DNA from: Pectobacterium polaris
Lineage (GTDB): Bacteria; Pseudomonadota; Gammaproteobacteria; Enterobacterales; Enterobacteriaceae
DNA length: 64,000 nt
Reading direction: 5' to 3'
NCBI RefSeq assembly: GCF_002307355.1
Contig: NZ_CP017481.1
Span: forward strand, 434,001 to 498,000
The stretch's first letter is position 1. Each line of letters opens with the position of its first letter. This document shows, piece after piece, positions 1 through 10,679 of the stretch. The notes beneath the pieces were generated by a model, which was given only the letters and a program-made list of their open reading frames with translations, was not told where the DNA came from and ran no database searches. The position numbers were made by a program, and so were the translations under genes.

Positions 1-1
1 A

Positions 2-538
2 CCCGGTATTTCGCTGGCTGTCAGCCATGCTGGCCGTGAAATGATGCTGGCACAGCTGATCGATGGGGAAATCGACTTCGGCCTTGGCGTGTTCCCTGAA
101 CACCCGCCTGAAATACACGCCGAGCTTCTCTTTGAAGAACAGTTCGCCTGTTTGGCCGACCGCACCACGCTGCCGGAAAACGGTACGCTGTCGTTTGAAG
201 CATGGCTGGAACGGCCACATGTTCTGGTCACGATGCATCCCGATTCAGCCAATGAAGTGGACAGCGCGCTTGCTGCAAGCGGCCTATCGCGCAACGTCGT
301 GCTGACGCTGCCCCACTGGCATGCCGCCATCAATCTCATTGCCGGTACTGACCTGATTTTGACCGCTGCACGGCGCAGCATGGCCCACATCACTACGCCA
401 GACTTACACATTTTTCCGCCGCCGTTCGTGATACCCAACTTTGCATTCCAGCAGGTATGGCATACGCGACGCGAGAGCGACCCTGCACATCGCTGGCTGA
501 GAAAAGCTATTTGGGATAGCTGTCAGGCGGGGAAGTAA
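2..538 (+). CDS. LysR-family regulator, C-terminal part (cut by window start)
   Basis: The reading frame is open from base 2 and ends at 538, so the N-terminal helix-turn-helix lies outside the window. The visible 178 residues look like a LysR substrate-binding domain: an early GEIDFGLG segment, then the EEQFACLADR and ERPHVLVTM strands and a C-terminal WLRKAIWD helix. This layout is usual for LysR effector domains of the NodD/PbpR kind. It converges with folA across a shared terminator. The effector and target cannot be told from this fragment. Family assignment is firm and function is unknown. Confidence 0.85.
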   Translation, partial: PGISLAVSHAGREMMLAQLIDGEIDFGLGVFPEHPPEIHAELLFEEQFACLADRTTLPENGTLSFEAWLERPHVLVTMHPDSANEVDSALAASGLSRNVVLTLPHWHAAINLIAGTDLILTAARRSMAHITTPDLHIFPPPFVIPNFAFQQVWHTRRESDPAHRWLRKAIWDSCQAGK

Positions 539-557
539 AACATCAGGTCAGAAACGA

Positions 558-580
558 AAAAACCCGCAAAGGCGGGTTTA
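558..580 (-). terminator. intrinsic terminator, folA side
   Basis: A 7-bp perfect stem (AACCCGC at 561-567, GCGGGTT at 572-578) with a 4-nt loop lies between the convergent LysR gene and folA. The A run at 555-562 becomes a T run on the minus strand, so it best serves folA. It may also stop the plus-strand gene less efficiently. Confidence 0.8.
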
Positions 581-617
581 GCTATTCATCGACAGAATGT
601 TATCGCAGGAAAGACGC

Positions 618-1100
618 TTAGCGACGTTCCAGAATTTCGAAGCAGTAACTGTGTGAGTTGCGCTCGTCAGCATCATGGAACTCGCTGAAAACAGACTGCC
701 ATTCGTCCGGCTCATAGTCAGGGAAATGCGTGTCGCCTTCCACTTCAGCATCAATGTGCGTCAGATAGAGGCGGTTAGCCTGCAGCAGCATTTGTTGATA
801 GATACTGCCGCCGCCAATCACCATCACTTCCTCGACGTCGCCCGCCGCCGCCAGCGCAGCGTCCAGCGAAGAGACCCAGGTCACACGATCGTCATCACCG
901 GGATGATTGCTGACGACAATGTTCAGTCGGCCGGGCAGCGGCTGACCGATAGAACGGAAAGTATTACGCCCCATAATAATCGGCTTATTAAGCGTATTAC
1001 GCTTAAACCATGCCAGATCGGCTGGCAAATGCCACGGCATCGCGTTTTCCATACCAATCACGCGATCCACTGCCAGTGCAGCAATCAAACTAATAACCAT
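618..1100 (-). CDS. folA: dihydrofolate reductase
   Basis: Reduces dihydrofolate to tetrahydrofolate with NADPH in the cytoplasm; it is the target of trimethoprim. The 160-residue protein matches the family length and is close to E. coli FolA throughout, with one extra residue (Val2). The catalytic acid is Asp28 (Asp27 in E. coli) in [10 protein letters not shown]. The nucleotide-site MVIGGG motif and the C-terminal [11 protein letters not shown] are intact. Positions often altered in trimethoprim resistance (Met21, Pro22, Asp28, Leu29) look wild type. The start is the ATG at 1100. Gene identity is secure. Confidence 0.97.
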   Translation of the reverse strand: MVISLIAALAVDRVIGMENAMPWHLPADLAWFKRNTLNKPIIMGRNTFRSIGQPLPGRLNIVVSNHPGDDDRVTWVSSLDAALAAAGDVEEVMVIGGGSIYQQMLLQANRLYLTHIDAEVEGDTHFPDYEPDEWQSVFSEFHDADERNSHSYCFEILERR

Positions 1101-1135
1101 GGTGAAAAAACCCTGTAGGTCAGAAAATTGCTGAC

Positions 1136-1164
1136 ACTATACGGAAAGCCCTTTCGCTCGTCGA
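1136..1164 (-). promoter_or_regulatory. putative folA promoter
   Basis: On the minus strand a -35-like TCGACG (1159-1164) is followed after 17 nt by a -10-like TATAGT (1136-1141), 36 nt upstream of the folA ATG. Both hexamers match the sigma-70 consensus at four or more positions. This is a pattern match only. Confidence 0.45.
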
Positions 1165-1198
1165 TATAGATACAAGACCGAAACGTAATATAAGCGTT

Positions 1199-1669
1199 TT
1201 ATACTCCCGGCCGTTTACGGTAGAGCCAGATCCCCGGTAAAGACAGGCCGATAGAGAGCGCACCGACGATAAAACTGGCCTTCAGGAAATTGGTCATCAT
1301 GACGTTCATCAGCGCTTCGCTGTAGCCAAGATGCGAAATTTCCACCACCGAAATCATCGCCGTATAGGCAGAAATGCCGGGAAACATCGGGATCACCGCC
1401 GCTACGGTAAAGACTTTCGGATGTGCCAGCAGCCAGCGTGACCAGCGAATACCGATGATGCCAATTAGGATTGCCGCCAGAAACGACGCCCACTCGATAT
1501 TCATGCCGAAATGTATCGCCAGAAACCGTACGCCATGCCCGACACCGCCCAGCAGCGCACAGTAAGGCAGCACTTTCAGCGGCACGTTGAAGACCATCGC
1601 AAACCCCAACGCAGGAACCGCCGCCAGCACCATATCCTGCAAGAGTGCCCACAGTAAACTTAAGCCCAT
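1199..1669 (-). CDS. yjjB: small subunit of a split threonine/serine exporter-like transporter
   Basis: This is the short membrane half of the ThrE-type exporter pair YjjP/YjjB, reported in E. coli to export succinate. The protein is about 156 residues with four to five hydrophobic segments, and carries conserved [17 protein letters not shown] and [14 protein letters not shown] blocks. I prefer the ATG at 1669 (MGLSLLW...) over one at 1684, because it aligns with the E. coli N-terminus. It overlaps the end of yjjP by about 10 nt, which suggests translational coupling. In E. coli the pair sits near dnaT; here it lies between folA and a LysE-type exporter. Confidence 0.9.
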   Translation of the reverse strand: MGLSLLWALLQDMVLAAVPALGFAMVFNVPLKVLPYCALLGGVGHGVRFLAIHFGMNIEWASFLAAILIGIIGIRWSRWLLAHPKVFTVAAVIPMFPGISAYTAMISVVEISHLGYSEALMNVMMTNFLKASFIVGALSIGLSLPGIWLYRKRPGV

Positions 1670-2499
1670 CCGCGTAACCCCCACAGCGACATCGCCATCA
1701 CGACCCCGATACAGGTCGCCAGCGTCAGTAAACTCGCGACCGTCCAGCGTGCCAGACCGGTATTCACGTGACCTTTAAACATATCCGCCACGGCGTTAAT
1801 CAACGGAAAACCGGGAACCAGCAGCAGCACGCTCGCCGCCATCGCTACCGTCGAGGTTTGAGAAAAAGCGGGTAAACGCATCAACAATCCGGATGCCGAC
1901 GTCGCAACAAACGCCGTAATACAGAAGTTAATCAACGGATTCAGGTGTCGCGCCGTAAAGACCTGCCGGACATACATCGCCAGACCGCTGGCAATCAGCG
2001 TGACGATGAACGCATCCCACCCACCACCGTTCAAGCGACTGAAGCAGCCGCAGGAAAGCGCGACAACGGACACCATCAGCCAGCGCGGATAGCGCAGCGG
2101 CTTGATATTTCCCAGACGTTTTTCCACCCCTGCCACATCCAGCAGTTTATGCTCGGCCATGATGACCGCATGCTGAACCTCAATGACGACGTGCATATTA
2201 ATGCCACGGTCCACATTCTTCCGCGTCGACGTCAGGCAATGCCCCTGCATGATAGTGGTCAGCACAATCGAATTTGCTGAGATGGAGCTCTCAACGCTAT
2301 CAGCGCCGAGCGCCATACCCAGCCGTGACGACAGCTGTTCTACTACCATACTCTCTGCGCCATGCTGTAACAGCAGCAGCGCACACTGGATACACAGTCG
2401 GGTTATTTCCCGCTGCTGTGGCGCTTCGCCCATCCGTTTTGCGTCACTAGATTGTTTTTCGCTACTGAATGATTCACGGTTCTCACGTTCACTGACCAT
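1660..2499 (-). CDS. yjjP: large subunit of a split threonine/serine exporter-like transporter
   Basis: Partner of YjjB; the two halves together correspond to a full-length ThrE-like exporter. The 279-residue protein has a soluble N-terminal domain ([44 protein letters not shown]) followed by membrane segments from about residue 140, including [20 protein letters not shown]. The first 25 residues or so are charged and extend beyond the E. coli protein, so a later start is possible. It is divergent from the LysE-family gene at 2654. The inner-membrane location is predicted from hydrophobicity. Confidence 0.9.
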   Translation of the reverse strand: MVSERENRESFSSEKQSSDAKRMGEAPQQREITRLCIQCALLLLQHGAESMVVEQLSSRLGMALGADSVESSISANSIVLTTIMQGHCLTSTRKNVDRGINMHVVIEVQHAVIMAEHKLLDVAGVEKRLGNIKPLRYPRWLMVSVVALSCGCFSRLNGGGWDAFIVTLIASGLAMYVRQVFTARHLNPLINFCITAFVATSASGLLMRLPAFSQTSTVAMAASVLLLVPGFPLINAVADMFKGHVNTGLARWTVASLLTLATCIGVVMAMSLWGLRGWA

Positions 2500-2653
2500 G
2501 TTGTTATCTCAACCTGCCCCTGAAATTAACCACAAAAAACCAAAGGATAATTGTTAACATATCACCGCCGAATAACCAATAAGTGTGATGCGAATTCATT
2601 ATTCTGGCGCTATCATTTCAAACGTTCTTACTATTTCACTCTCTGGGATGACC

Positions 2654-3268
2654 ATGTTAGAAACATCGCTGTTTGTCGCCACTATCGCCACGCTGGGGAT
2701 GCTTTCTCCCGGCCCCGACTTTTTCCTCGTCATCAAGAACGCCACACGCTACCCACGCGTTACCGCACTGATGACCGCGTTTGGCGTAATCTGCGGCGTG
2801 GCGACCCACATGGCGTACTGCGTCGCGGGTCTGGCCGTCGTCATCACCACGACACCGTGGCTGTTTAATGTACTGAAATATGCGGGTGCCGCCTATCTGA
2901 TCTGGATCGGTATTCAGGCGTTATTTGCGCGCGGCGGAAGCAAGATGGATGTCTCAAGTCAGGGGCAGCAAAGCATCAGCCTGAAAAAAGCGTTCCTGCA
3001 AGGTTACCTCTGCAATCTGCTGAATCCGAAAGCGACGCTGTTCTTTCTGGCGATGTTCACACAGGTCCTGAATATTCACTCCGGCATCGCTGAAAAACTG
3101 TGGTACGCCATGATTATCTGGCTGTTATCCGTTGTCTGGTGGCCGCTGCTGGTCATGCTTTTCCAAAGTGAACCGGTACGACGCGGCCTGACTAAAGCAC
3201 AGAAACTGGTGGATAAGCTGCTCGGCACGGTGTTGATCGCACTGGGCATCAAAGTCGCACTGGGGTGA
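2654..3268 (+). CDS. LysE/RhtB-family amino-acid exporter, RhtC-like
   Basis: A protein of about 204 residues with the LysE/RhtB signature LSPGPDFFLVIKNATR near the N-terminus, hydrophobic segments and the internal LNPKATLFFLAMF motif. These features define exporters of threonine, homoserine and related amino acids in the inner membrane. It resembles RhtC more than RhtB, but I leave the symbol blank because orthology cannot be settled here. The start is taken as the ATG at 2654, with GGGATGACC just upstream; an ATG at 2648 is the alternative. It is divergent from yjjP, so two exporter units share one upstream region. Confidence 0.85.
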   Translation: MLETSLFVATIATLGMLSPGPDFFLVIKNATRYPRVTALMTAFGVICGVATHMAYCVAGLAVVITTTPWLFNVLKYAGAAYLIWIGIQALFARGGSKMDVSSQGQQSISLKKAFLQGYLCNLLNPKATLFFLAMFTQVLNIHSGIAEKLWYAMIIWLLSVVWWPLLVMLFQSEPVRRGLTKAQKLVDKLLGTVLIALGIKVALG

Positions 3269-3309
3269 TACTTGAGGTGTGCTTGTTCGCCGATAACAGG
3301 AAAATTCAA

Positions 3310-3352
3310 TGTAAAAACCCCTCTCCGATTTTTACCGGAAAGGGGTTCTCAT
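3310..3352 (+). terminator. terminator after the LysE-family gene
   Basis: AACCCCT (3316-3322) pairs with AGGGGTT (3341-3347), and inner CCG/CGG pairs extend the stem. It lies between two convergent genes. Its T run is interrupted on the plus strand, and an A run upstream could serve the minus strand. Confidence 0.65.
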
Positions 3353-3369
3353 TTTATCCAGAGACGCGA

Positions 3370-3738
3370 TTAGTTGCTGGCAAAATACACACGTATGCGA
3401 TGTTGATCGGGATCGAGCGCCACAAACGTCAAACCGAAATCCATTTGGGTTATTTCCTGAATAAGAGCAATACCCCGTTTCTTCCAACTTTCATAAACCG
3501 CCTCTAATTCCGCCTCATTCTCGACACGAATGGCTAATTCACTACCACCACCAGCCAGCTCAGCCGTAGGCTTAACCTCATGTTTAGACCACAATCCCAA
3601 TAAGAAACCGGAATCAAAGGCAAACATGGCATAGTTTTCCGACTTTTCAATTGGCTGAAGATCAAACAGCTCACGATAAAAACGCTCACTAGCAACAGCA
3701 TTTTCCACGTATAAAATAATAAGATTCGGTGCGTTCAT
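3370..3738 (-). CDS. VOC-superfamily (glyoxalase/bleomycin-resistance-like) protein
   Basis: A 122-residue protein with the single VOC module: a first beta-alpha-beta unit (LIILYVENAVASERFYRELF), a central SELAIRVENEAELEAVYESWKKRG stretch, and a final FVALDPDQHRIRVYF strand. Members bind a metal and act on small molecules as lyases, isomerases, dioxygenases or drug-binding proteins. Nothing in the sequence fixes the substrate. It lies 97 nt downstream of a WYL-type regulator on the same strand, so the two may form one regulated unit. The PhnB-like subgroup is possible but unproven. Confidence 0.75.
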   Translation of the reverse strand: MNAPNLIILYVENAVASERFYRELFDLQPIEKSENYAMFAFDSGFLLGLWSKHEVKPTAELAGGGSELAIRVENEAELEAVYESWKKRGIALIQEITQMDFGLTFVALDPDQHRIRVYFASN

Positions 3739-3835
3739 CAGAGATTCCCTGTATCAGGTGGAGTAATAAGCAGAAGCCTTCTGCTTGCCTGAATGCATCG
3801 TAGTACGCACCGTTGACAATTTTTGTCAGTAGCCA

Positions 3836-4525
3836 TCACTGCTGAGGTATGTCCTCTTTTTCATGCCATTCTTTTAATAACTGCTGGCGGCGACGAGGAT
3901 AACGCTGCTCCAAAACCGTCATGCCACGGATATGGTCAGCCCTGAAATGACGGAACTGCTGGCGAAGCTCACACCAGGCGGCAATCACATACGCTTGATC
4001 GAAAAAACCTAATGCAAACGGCCAGATAATGCGGTGAGACTCATTACCCTGAAGGTCACAGTAAACGATCTCGGTACGACGCTCGGTACGAATTGCGTGG
4101 CGTAAAACTGATAGCTCGATAACCATTGGGGTAACAAATTCTGCCTTACCCACTAATAACCCTGAAGAATCGAGCGCGTTGCGTAATTCCGGTGGTAATA
4201 CCGCCGCAATCTTCATCAATGCATTACGGGCCGCGCGCCCCAAACGCTCATCCGTTCTTCTGACGACCCAGCGCGAACCCAATACCAATGCTTCGATTTC
4301 CTCTTCTGAAAACATCAGTGGGGGTAGCATGAATCCCGGGCGCAGGACATATCCTAACCCTGCCTCTCCCTCAATATGCGCTCCCTGCAATTGTAGCGTG
4401 GCAATATCGCGGTAGAGAGTTCTCTGGCTCACGCCTAATTTTTCCGCAAGATAGGCCCCCGTGACGGGAAAACGGTGGTGGCGCAATATCTGTAAAAGCT
4501 CGAGTAAACGCTGCGTTCTGGACAT
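3836..4525 (-). CDS. YafY-type HTH/WYL-domain transcriptional regulator
   Basis: The 229-residue protein begins with a DeoR-like helix-turn-helix (SRTQRLLELLQILRHHRFPVTG through LGVSQRTLYRDIATLQLQGA, about residues 1-50) and continues into a WYL-type ligand domain (TEIVYCDLQG, IWPFALGFFDQAYVIAAWCELR, FRHFRADHIRGM). I chose the ATG at 4525, preceded by AAGGTAAG. A longer frame from 4642 runs through the carB terminator and is unlikely to be coding. WYL regulators often respond to stress or nucleic-acid ligands. The nearby VOC gene is the obvious candidate target. Confidence 0.85.
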   Translation of the reverse strand: MSRTQRLLELLQILRHHRFPVTGAYLAEKLGVSQRTLYRDIATLQLQGAHIEGEAGLGYVLRPGFMLPPLMFSEEEIEALVLGSRWVVRRTDERLGRAARNALMKIAAVLPPELRNALDSSGLLVGKAEFVTPMVIELSVLRHAIRTERRTEIVYCDLQGNESHRIIWPFALGFFDQAYVIAAWCELRQQFRHFRADHIRGMTVLEQRYPRRRQQLLKEWHEKEDIPQQ

Positions 4526-4607
4526 AATCTTACCTTGGCTTGAGGCGTGGAAAGTCCCTTCAATATCAGTCTGAAAGACGAGTGGTCGAAAAGAGAATTT
4601 CAGACGA

Positions 4608-4653
4608 AATAAAAAATACAAAAAAGCCAGCGCTGTTACCAACGCTGGCTTTC
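4608..4653 (-). terminator. carAB terminator
   Basis: A 10-bp perfect stem (4623-4632 with 4643-4652) and a 10-nt loop. On the minus strand it is followed by a T-rich tract complementary to the A runs before 4625. It lies 34 nt beyond the carB stop. Confidence 0.85.
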
Positions 4654-4686
4654 ATTATCCGCTTACCGCCGACCGAAGTCGGTCAA

Positions 4687-7600
4687 TCAGCCTTTAATCA
4701 TCGCATGCATTTCCTGCACGGAAGTCACTTTCTCCGTCGGATCTGCCGTCAACGACATGGCCGTGGCGAAACCGCCGTTCAGCGTCGTGTCGTAGTGCAC
4801 CTTATATTGCAGTGCGCTGCGGCGAATCAGCTTGGAGTCTTCAATCGCCTGACGCCCTGCGGTGGTGTTGACGATGTAGGTGTACTCGCCGTTCTTGATG
4901 CGGTCCTGAATGTGCGGACGGCCTTCATGCACCTTGTTCACCAGACGCGGATTAATACCGGCTTCGCCCAGCTCAATCGCCGTGCCGTGCGTGGCATCCA
5001 GCTCAAAGCCGTACTTCAGCAGCTTGGCCGCCAGATCCACCACGCGAGCTTTGTCGCCTTCACGTACCGACAACAGCGCACGTCCGGTTTTCTTCATGTG
5101 CGAACTGCTGCCCAGCATCGCTTTAGCAAACGCTTCAGCAAACGTGCGGCCTACACCCATGACTTCACCGGTTGAACGCATTTCTGGCCCCAGAATCGGG
5201 TCAACGCCAGGGAATTTGTTGAACGGCAGCACCACTTCTTTTACCGAGTAATACGGCGGGATAATTTCTTTCGTGACGCCCTGTTCAGCCAGCGTTTTGC
5301 CTGCCATCACGCGTGCCGCGACTTTCGCCAACGGAACACCCGTCGCTTTCGAGACAAACGGTACGGTACGCGCCGCACGTGGGTTCACTTCAATCAGATA
5401 AACTTCATTATCCTTCACCGCGAACTGCACGTTCATCAGGCCGCGAACGCAGAGTTCAAACGCCAGTTTTTCAACCTGCTGACGCATCACGTCCTGAATC
5501 TCTTTGCTCAGCGTATAAGCCGGCAGTGAACAAGCCGAGTCACCGGAGTGAACGCCCGCCTGCTCGATGTGTTCCATAATGCCGCCAATCAGCACGCGCT
5601 CGCCGTCACAAATCGCATCAACGTCGACTTCGATGGCATCGTCAAGGAAGCGGTCTAACAGCACCGGCGCATCGTTGGATACGCTAACCGCGTTTTGGAA
5701 GTAGCGACGCAGGTCGATTTCGTCGTACACGATTTCCATCGCGCGGCCGCCCAGAACATAAGAAGGACGGACAACCAGCGGGTAACCAATGCCACGCGCT
5801 TTTTCTACCGCTTGCTCAATGGTCGCGACCGTGGCGTTAGCCGGTTGCTTCAGCCCCAGACGATTAACAGCCTGTTGGAAACGTTCGCGGTCTTCTGCAC
5901 GGTCAATCGCATCCGGGCTGGTGCCGATAACTGGCACACCCGCAGCTTCCAGCGCACGCGCCAGTTTCAATGGCGTCTGGCCACCGTACTGCACAATCAC
6001 GCCTTTTGGCTTCTCGATGCGGACGATTTCCAGCACGTCTTCAAACGTTACTGGTTCGAAGTACAGACGGTCAGACGTATCGTAGTCTGTTGAAACGGTT
6101 TCCGGGTTGCAGTTGACCATGATGGTTTCATAACCATCTTCACGCAGCGCCAGTGAAGCGTGGACGCAGCAGTAGTCAAATTCGATCCCTTGACCAATAC
6201 GGTTCGGCCCACCGCCCAGTACCATGATTTTGTCACGATCCTGAGTTGGATTGGCTTCACACTCTTCTTCGTACGTGGAGTACATGTAAGCTGTATCGGT
6301 CGAAAATTCTGCCGCACAGGTATCGACACGCTTATAGACCGGATGCAGGTCGAACTTATCGCGCAGCTTGCGAATTTCGCTTTCCGCCACGCCAGCCAGC
6401 GTCGCCAGACGCGCATCGGCAAAGCCTTTACGCTTCAATGCCCGCAGGAAATCGGCATCCAGCGCGGTAACACCTTTTTCAGCGACCTGCTCTTCCAGAC
6501 GCACCAGCTCTTCAATCTGCACCAGGAACCAGCGGTCAACGTTGGTCAGGTTAAACACGCCATCGACAGACATCCCCGCACGGAAGGCATCGGCGATGTA
6601 CCAGATACGCTCGGCACCGGCATCTTTCAGCTCGCGGCGGATTTTGGTCAGCGCTTCTGGATCGTCCAGATCCACTTTCGGATCGAAGCCAGTCGCGCCC
6701 ACTTCCAGGCCACGCAGCGCTTTCTGCAAGGATTCCTGCTGCGTACGACCAATCGCCATCACTTCACCCACAGATTTCATCTGCGTGGTCAGACGGTCGT
6801 TAGCACCAGCGAATTTTTCGAAGTTGAAACGTGGAATCTTAGTCACAACGTAGTCGATAGCAGGTTCGAAGGACGCTGGCGTACGACCGCCAGTGATGTC
6901 GTTCATCAGCTCATCGAGCGTGTAACCCACTGCCAACTTGGCCGCGATTTTTGCAATCGGGAAGCCCGTTGCTTTAGACGCCAACGCGGAAGAACGTGAT
7001 ACACGCGGGTTCATTTCGATAACAATCAGGCGGCCAGTTTTCGGGTTTACCGAGAACTGAACGTTAGAACCGCCCGTTTCTACACCAATTTCACGCAATA
7101 CCGCCATCGAGGCGTTACGCATGATTTGATATTCTTTGTCGGTCAGCGTTTGTGCCGGTGCAACGGTGATGGAGTCTCCGGTGTGGATCCCCATGGCATC
7201 GAAGTTCTCGATTGAGCAGACGATGATGCAGTTGTCGTTCTTATCACGCACCACTTCCATCTCATACTCTTTCCAACCGATCAGCGATTCATCGATCAAC
7301 AGCTCTTTGGTTGGGGAAAGATCCAGACCGCGTTCGCAGATCTCTTCGAACTCTTCACGGTTGTAAGCAATACCGCCACCGGTGCCGCCCATCGTAAAGG
7401 AAGGACGAATGATGCACGGGAAGCCGACGTCAGCCGCAACCGCCAGCGCTTCTTCCATATTGTGTGCAATACCGGAACGCGCGGTATCCAAACCGATCTT
7501 CTTCATTGCCACGTCGAAGCGGCGGCGATCTTCTGCTTTATCAATCGCATCCGCCGTTGCACCAATCATGGTAACGCCGAATTCGGCCAGCACGCCCTGA

Positions 7601-7911
7601 CGTTCCAGTTCCAGCGCACAGTTCAGCGCAGTCTGGCCGCCCATCGTTGGCAGCACTGCATCTGGGCGCTCTTTTTCAATGATTTTGCGCACTACTTCCC
7701 AGTGAATCGGCTCGATGTAGGTCGCATCGGCCATTTCCGGGTCGGTCATGATAGTTGCCGGGTTGGAGTTCACCAGAATAACGCGGTAACCCTCTTCACG
7801 CAGCGCTTTACACGCCTGTGCACCCGAGTAGTCAAACTCACACGCCTGGCCGATAACAATCGGGCCTGCGCCCAGAATCAGGATGCTTTTAATATCTGTA
7901 CGTTTTGGCAT
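4687..7911 (-). CDS. carB: carbamoyl-phosphate synthase large subunit
   Basis: Makes carbamoyl phosphate from bicarbonate, ATP and the ammonia supplied by CarA, feeding arginine and pyrimidine synthesis. The 1074 residues match the family length. The two homologous ATP-grasp halves are visible: a carboxyphosphate half (about 1-400) and a carbamoyl-phosphate half (about 550-935), each with a MGGQTALN- or [12 protein letters not shown] loop and a [17 protein letters not shown] or [21 protein letters not shown] motif. A C-terminal allosteric domain (about 936-1074) includes [20 protein letters not shown]. It lies 14 nt downstream of carA in the same operon. Confidence 0.98.
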   Translation of the reverse strand: MPKRTDIKSILILGAGPIVIGQACEFDYSGAQACKALREEGYRVILVNSNPATIMTDPEMADATYIEPIHWEVVRKIIEKERPDAVLPTMGGQTALNCALELERQGVLAEFGVTMIGATADAIDKAEDRRRFDVAMKKIGLDTARSGIAHNMEEALAVAADVGFPCIIRPSFTMGGTGGGIAYNREEFEEICERGLDLSPTKELLIDESLIGWKEYEMEVVRDKNDNCIIVCSIENFDAMGIHTGDSITVAPAQTLTDKEYQIMRNASMAVLREIGVETGGSNVQFSVNPKTGRLIVIEMNPRVSRSSALASKATGFPIAKIAAKLAVGYTLDELMNDITGGRTPASFEPAIDYVVTKIPRFNFEKFAGANDRLTTQMKSVGEVMAIGRTQQESLQKALRGLEVGATGFDPKVDLDDPEALTKIRRELKDAGAERIWYIADAFRAGMSVDGVFNLTNVDRWFLVQIEELVRLEEQVAEKGVTALDADFLRALKRKGFADARLATLAGVAESEIRKLRDKFDLHPVYKRVDTCAAEFSTDTAYMYSTYEEECEANPTQDRDKIMVLGGGPNRIGQGIEFDYCCVHASLALREDGYETIMVNCNPETVSTDYDTSDRLYFEPVTFEDVLEIVRIEKPKGVIVQYGGQTPLKLARALEAAGVPVIGTSPDAIDRAEDRERFQQAVNRLGLKQPANATVATIEQAVEKARGIGYPLVVRPSYVLGGRAMEIVYDEIDLRRYFQNAVSVSNDAPVLLDRFLDDAIEVDVDAICDGERVLIGGIMEHIEQAGVHSGDSACSLPAYTLSKEIQDVMRQQVEKLAFELCVRGLMNVQFAVKDNEVYLIEVNPRAARTVPFVSKATGVPLAKVAARVMAGKTLAEQGVTKEIIPPYYSVKEVVLPFNKFPGVDPILGPEMRSTGEVMGVGRTFAEAFAKAMLGSSSHMKKTGRALLSVREGDKARVVDLAAKLLKYGFELDATHGTAIELGEAGINPRLVNKVHEGRPHIQDRIKNGEYTYIVNTTAGRQAIEDSKLIRRSALQYKVHYDTTLNGGFATAMSLTADPTEKVTSVQEMHAMIKG

Positions 7912-7925
7912 TTTCTCGCTCCTGA

Positions 7926-9074
7926 TTATTTAGCTGAAGAACGGTAAGTCTGAATCAAGTCAATAAAGTGGTCGAACAGCGGCGCGGCATCGTGCGGGCC
8001 TGGGCTCGCTTCTGGGTGACCCTGGAAGCTGAACGCGGGCTTATCCGTGCGGTGAATCCCCTGAACCGTATGATCAAACAGGGATTTATGCGTGACGCGC
8101 AGCGTGGCAGGCAGGTTATTTTCATCAACCGCAAAGCCGTGGTTCTGCGCGGTAATCATCACACAGTTGTTATCCAAATCTTTGACCGGATGGTTGCCGC
8201 CGTGGTGACCCAGCTTCATTTTGATGGTCTTCGCACCGCTTGCCAGTGCTAGCAGCTGGTGACCCAGACAGATACCGAATACCGGAATATCCGTTTCCAG
8301 GAAGGTTTTGATCGCGCGAATCGCGTAGTCGCACGGTTCCGGGTCGCCCGGGCCGTTAGAGAGGAAAATACCGTCTGGATTCAGCTTCAGTACGTCCTCA
8401 GCAGGTGTCTGCGCGGGAACGACCGTCAAGCGGCAACCGCGATCCACCAGCATACGCAGAATGTTGCGTTTCACACCGTAGTCATAAGCCACAACATGGT
8501 AAGGCAGTTCGCTTTCGTTTTTCGCCGCAGGCAATTCGCCTTCCAGCGTCCAGCTTCCCTGTAACCAGCTGTAGCTTTCTGGCGTCGTCACTTCTTTTGC
8601 CAGATCCATGCCCTTCAGCCCTGGGAAGGCTTTCGCTTTCTCCAGCGCGACGGCGGCATCCGGCGCATCACCCGCAATAATGCAGCCATTCTGTGCGCCT
8701 TTTTCACGCAGCAGACGGGTCAGTTTACGAGTATCGATATCAGCAATGGCGACGATGTTGTTGCGTTTGAGGTATTCAGACAGACTTTCTTCACTACGGT
8801 AGTTGCTGGCAATCAGAGGTAAATCGCGAATCACTAGACCTTGAGCCTGTACAGAGGGAGATTCTTCATCGTTGGCATTGGCGCCGACATTACCGATATG
8901 GGGATAAGTGAGAGTGACAATCTGGCGGGAATAGGAAGGATCAGTAAGGATTTCTTGATAACCGGTCATCGACGTATTGAAGACCACTTCCCCCACTGCC
9001 GACCCTTCTGCCCCAATGGCCCGACCGTGGAATTGGGTTCCGTCTTCCAGAACCAATAGCGCTGACTTAATCAA
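7926..9074 (-). CDS. carA: carbamoyl-phosphate synthase small (glutaminase) subunit, TTG start
   Basis: Hydrolyses glutamine and channels ammonia to CarB. The C-terminal half is a class I glutamine amidotransferase with the nucleophile in [15 protein letters not shown] (Cys at about 269) and the His-Glu pair in [13 protein letters not shown]. The start is a TTG at 9074, preceded by a strong GGAGGG Shine-Dalgarno; this gives [11 protein letters not shown] as the N-terminus and 382 residues, the same start type and length as in E. coli. An upstream frame to 9101 would cover the ribosome-binding site and can be ignored. It is cotranscribed with carB. Confidence 0.97.
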   Translation of the reverse strand: MIKSALLVLEDGTQFHGRAIGAEGSAVGEVVFNTSMTGYQEILTDPSYSRQIVTLTYPHIGNVGANANDEESPSVQAQGLVIRDLPLIASNYRSEESLSEYLKRNNIVAIADIDTRKLTRLLREKGAQNGCIIAGDAPDAAVALEKAKAFPGLKGMDLAKEVTTPESYSWLQGSWTLEGELPAAKNESELPYHVVAYDYGVKRNILRMLVDRGCRLTVVPAQTPAEDVLKLNPDGIFLSNGPGDPEPCDYAIRAIKTFLETDIPVFGICLGHQLLALASGAKTIKMKLGHHGGNHPVKDLDNNCVMITAQNHGFAVDENNLPATLRVTHKSLFDHTVQGIHRTDKPAFSFQGHPEASPGPHDAAPLFDHFIDLIQTYRSSAK

Positions 9075-9107
9075 AACACCCTCCAAGGAATAAACAATCA
9101 CGTTATT

Positions 9108-9142
9108 TGCATATTAATTCAGATTTGAGTCACTAAATCAAT
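9108..9142 (-). promoter_or_regulatory. ARG box (ArgR operator) at the carA P2 promoter
   Basis: On the minus strand TGAATTAATATGCA (9108-9121) is a near-perfect ARG box (consensus TGAAT-N4-ATTCA). It is 33 nt upstream of the carA start. A second, weak half (about 9129-9142) lies one 21-bp step upstream, the spacing usual for paired ARG boxes. ArgR repression of carAB at this position is established in E. coli; here it is inferred from the sequence. Confidence 0.75.
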
Positions 9143-9453
9143 GCAAAAACTACCTGTAAGGCCAATTTTTGGCAAATTGGGCGCATTTTAATGATGGTCT
9201 TCCCGATTGTCTACCCAAACCGCTTTTTTTCTCTTATTTTTATGCTTTACGAAATAAATAGTGGCCCACTGACGTAAAAACCCCTATCAACTTAGATAAG
9301 TAAACGGTTGCGATACAATATCGTTAAAATAAGGATAACAAATCGCCAGCAAAGGGTATTTCGGGAGTAACAAGGAAGAATTACCGCTAAAAAATCGAAT
9401 TAAAAACAGATAAAAAGAAACAACAAGATAAAATTTACACGTAACAGGTAAAA
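9143..9453. other. AT-rich carA upstream region
   Basis: No credible gene lies between the dapB terminator and the carA ARG box. The stretch is AT-rich and should hold the upstream pyrimidine-responsive carA promoter. A perfect 7-bp inverted repeat (CCAATTT 9162-9168, AAATTGG 9174-9180) is visible. I could not identify a PurR or PepA site with confidence. Confidence 0.5.
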
Positions 9454-9486
9454 ATAAAGGTGATCTTAAAAATAACCACCTTTATC
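9446..9486 (-). terminator. putative dapB terminator
   Basis: ATAAAGGTG (9454-9462) pairs perfectly with CACCTTTAT (9477-9485) across a 14-nt loop, 35 nt past the dapB stop. A TATTTTTA tract follows on the minus strand. The stem is AU-rich, so strength is uncertain. Confidence 0.6.
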
Positions 9487-9520
9487 AGCTAGATATAATT
9501 TTATTACAAACAATTAAATA

Positions 9521-10643
<1,123 letters not shown>

Positions 10644-10671
10644 CTGCGGTAAGGCCAAAGCCCTACCGCAG
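10644..10671 (-). terminator. hairpin after ispH
   Basis: A 12-bp stem with one mismatch (10644-10655 with 10660-10671) and a 4-nt loop begins 9 nt beyond the ispH stop. No clear T run follows on the minus strand, so it may be a 3'-end stabiliser rather than a strong intrinsic terminator. Confidence 0.55.
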
Positions 10672-10679
10672 AAACAGCA

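Noticed and set aside
6160..6999. 279-codon plus-strand frame opposite carB
   Set aside because: Antisense to a conserved part of carB with no independent start signal or domain.
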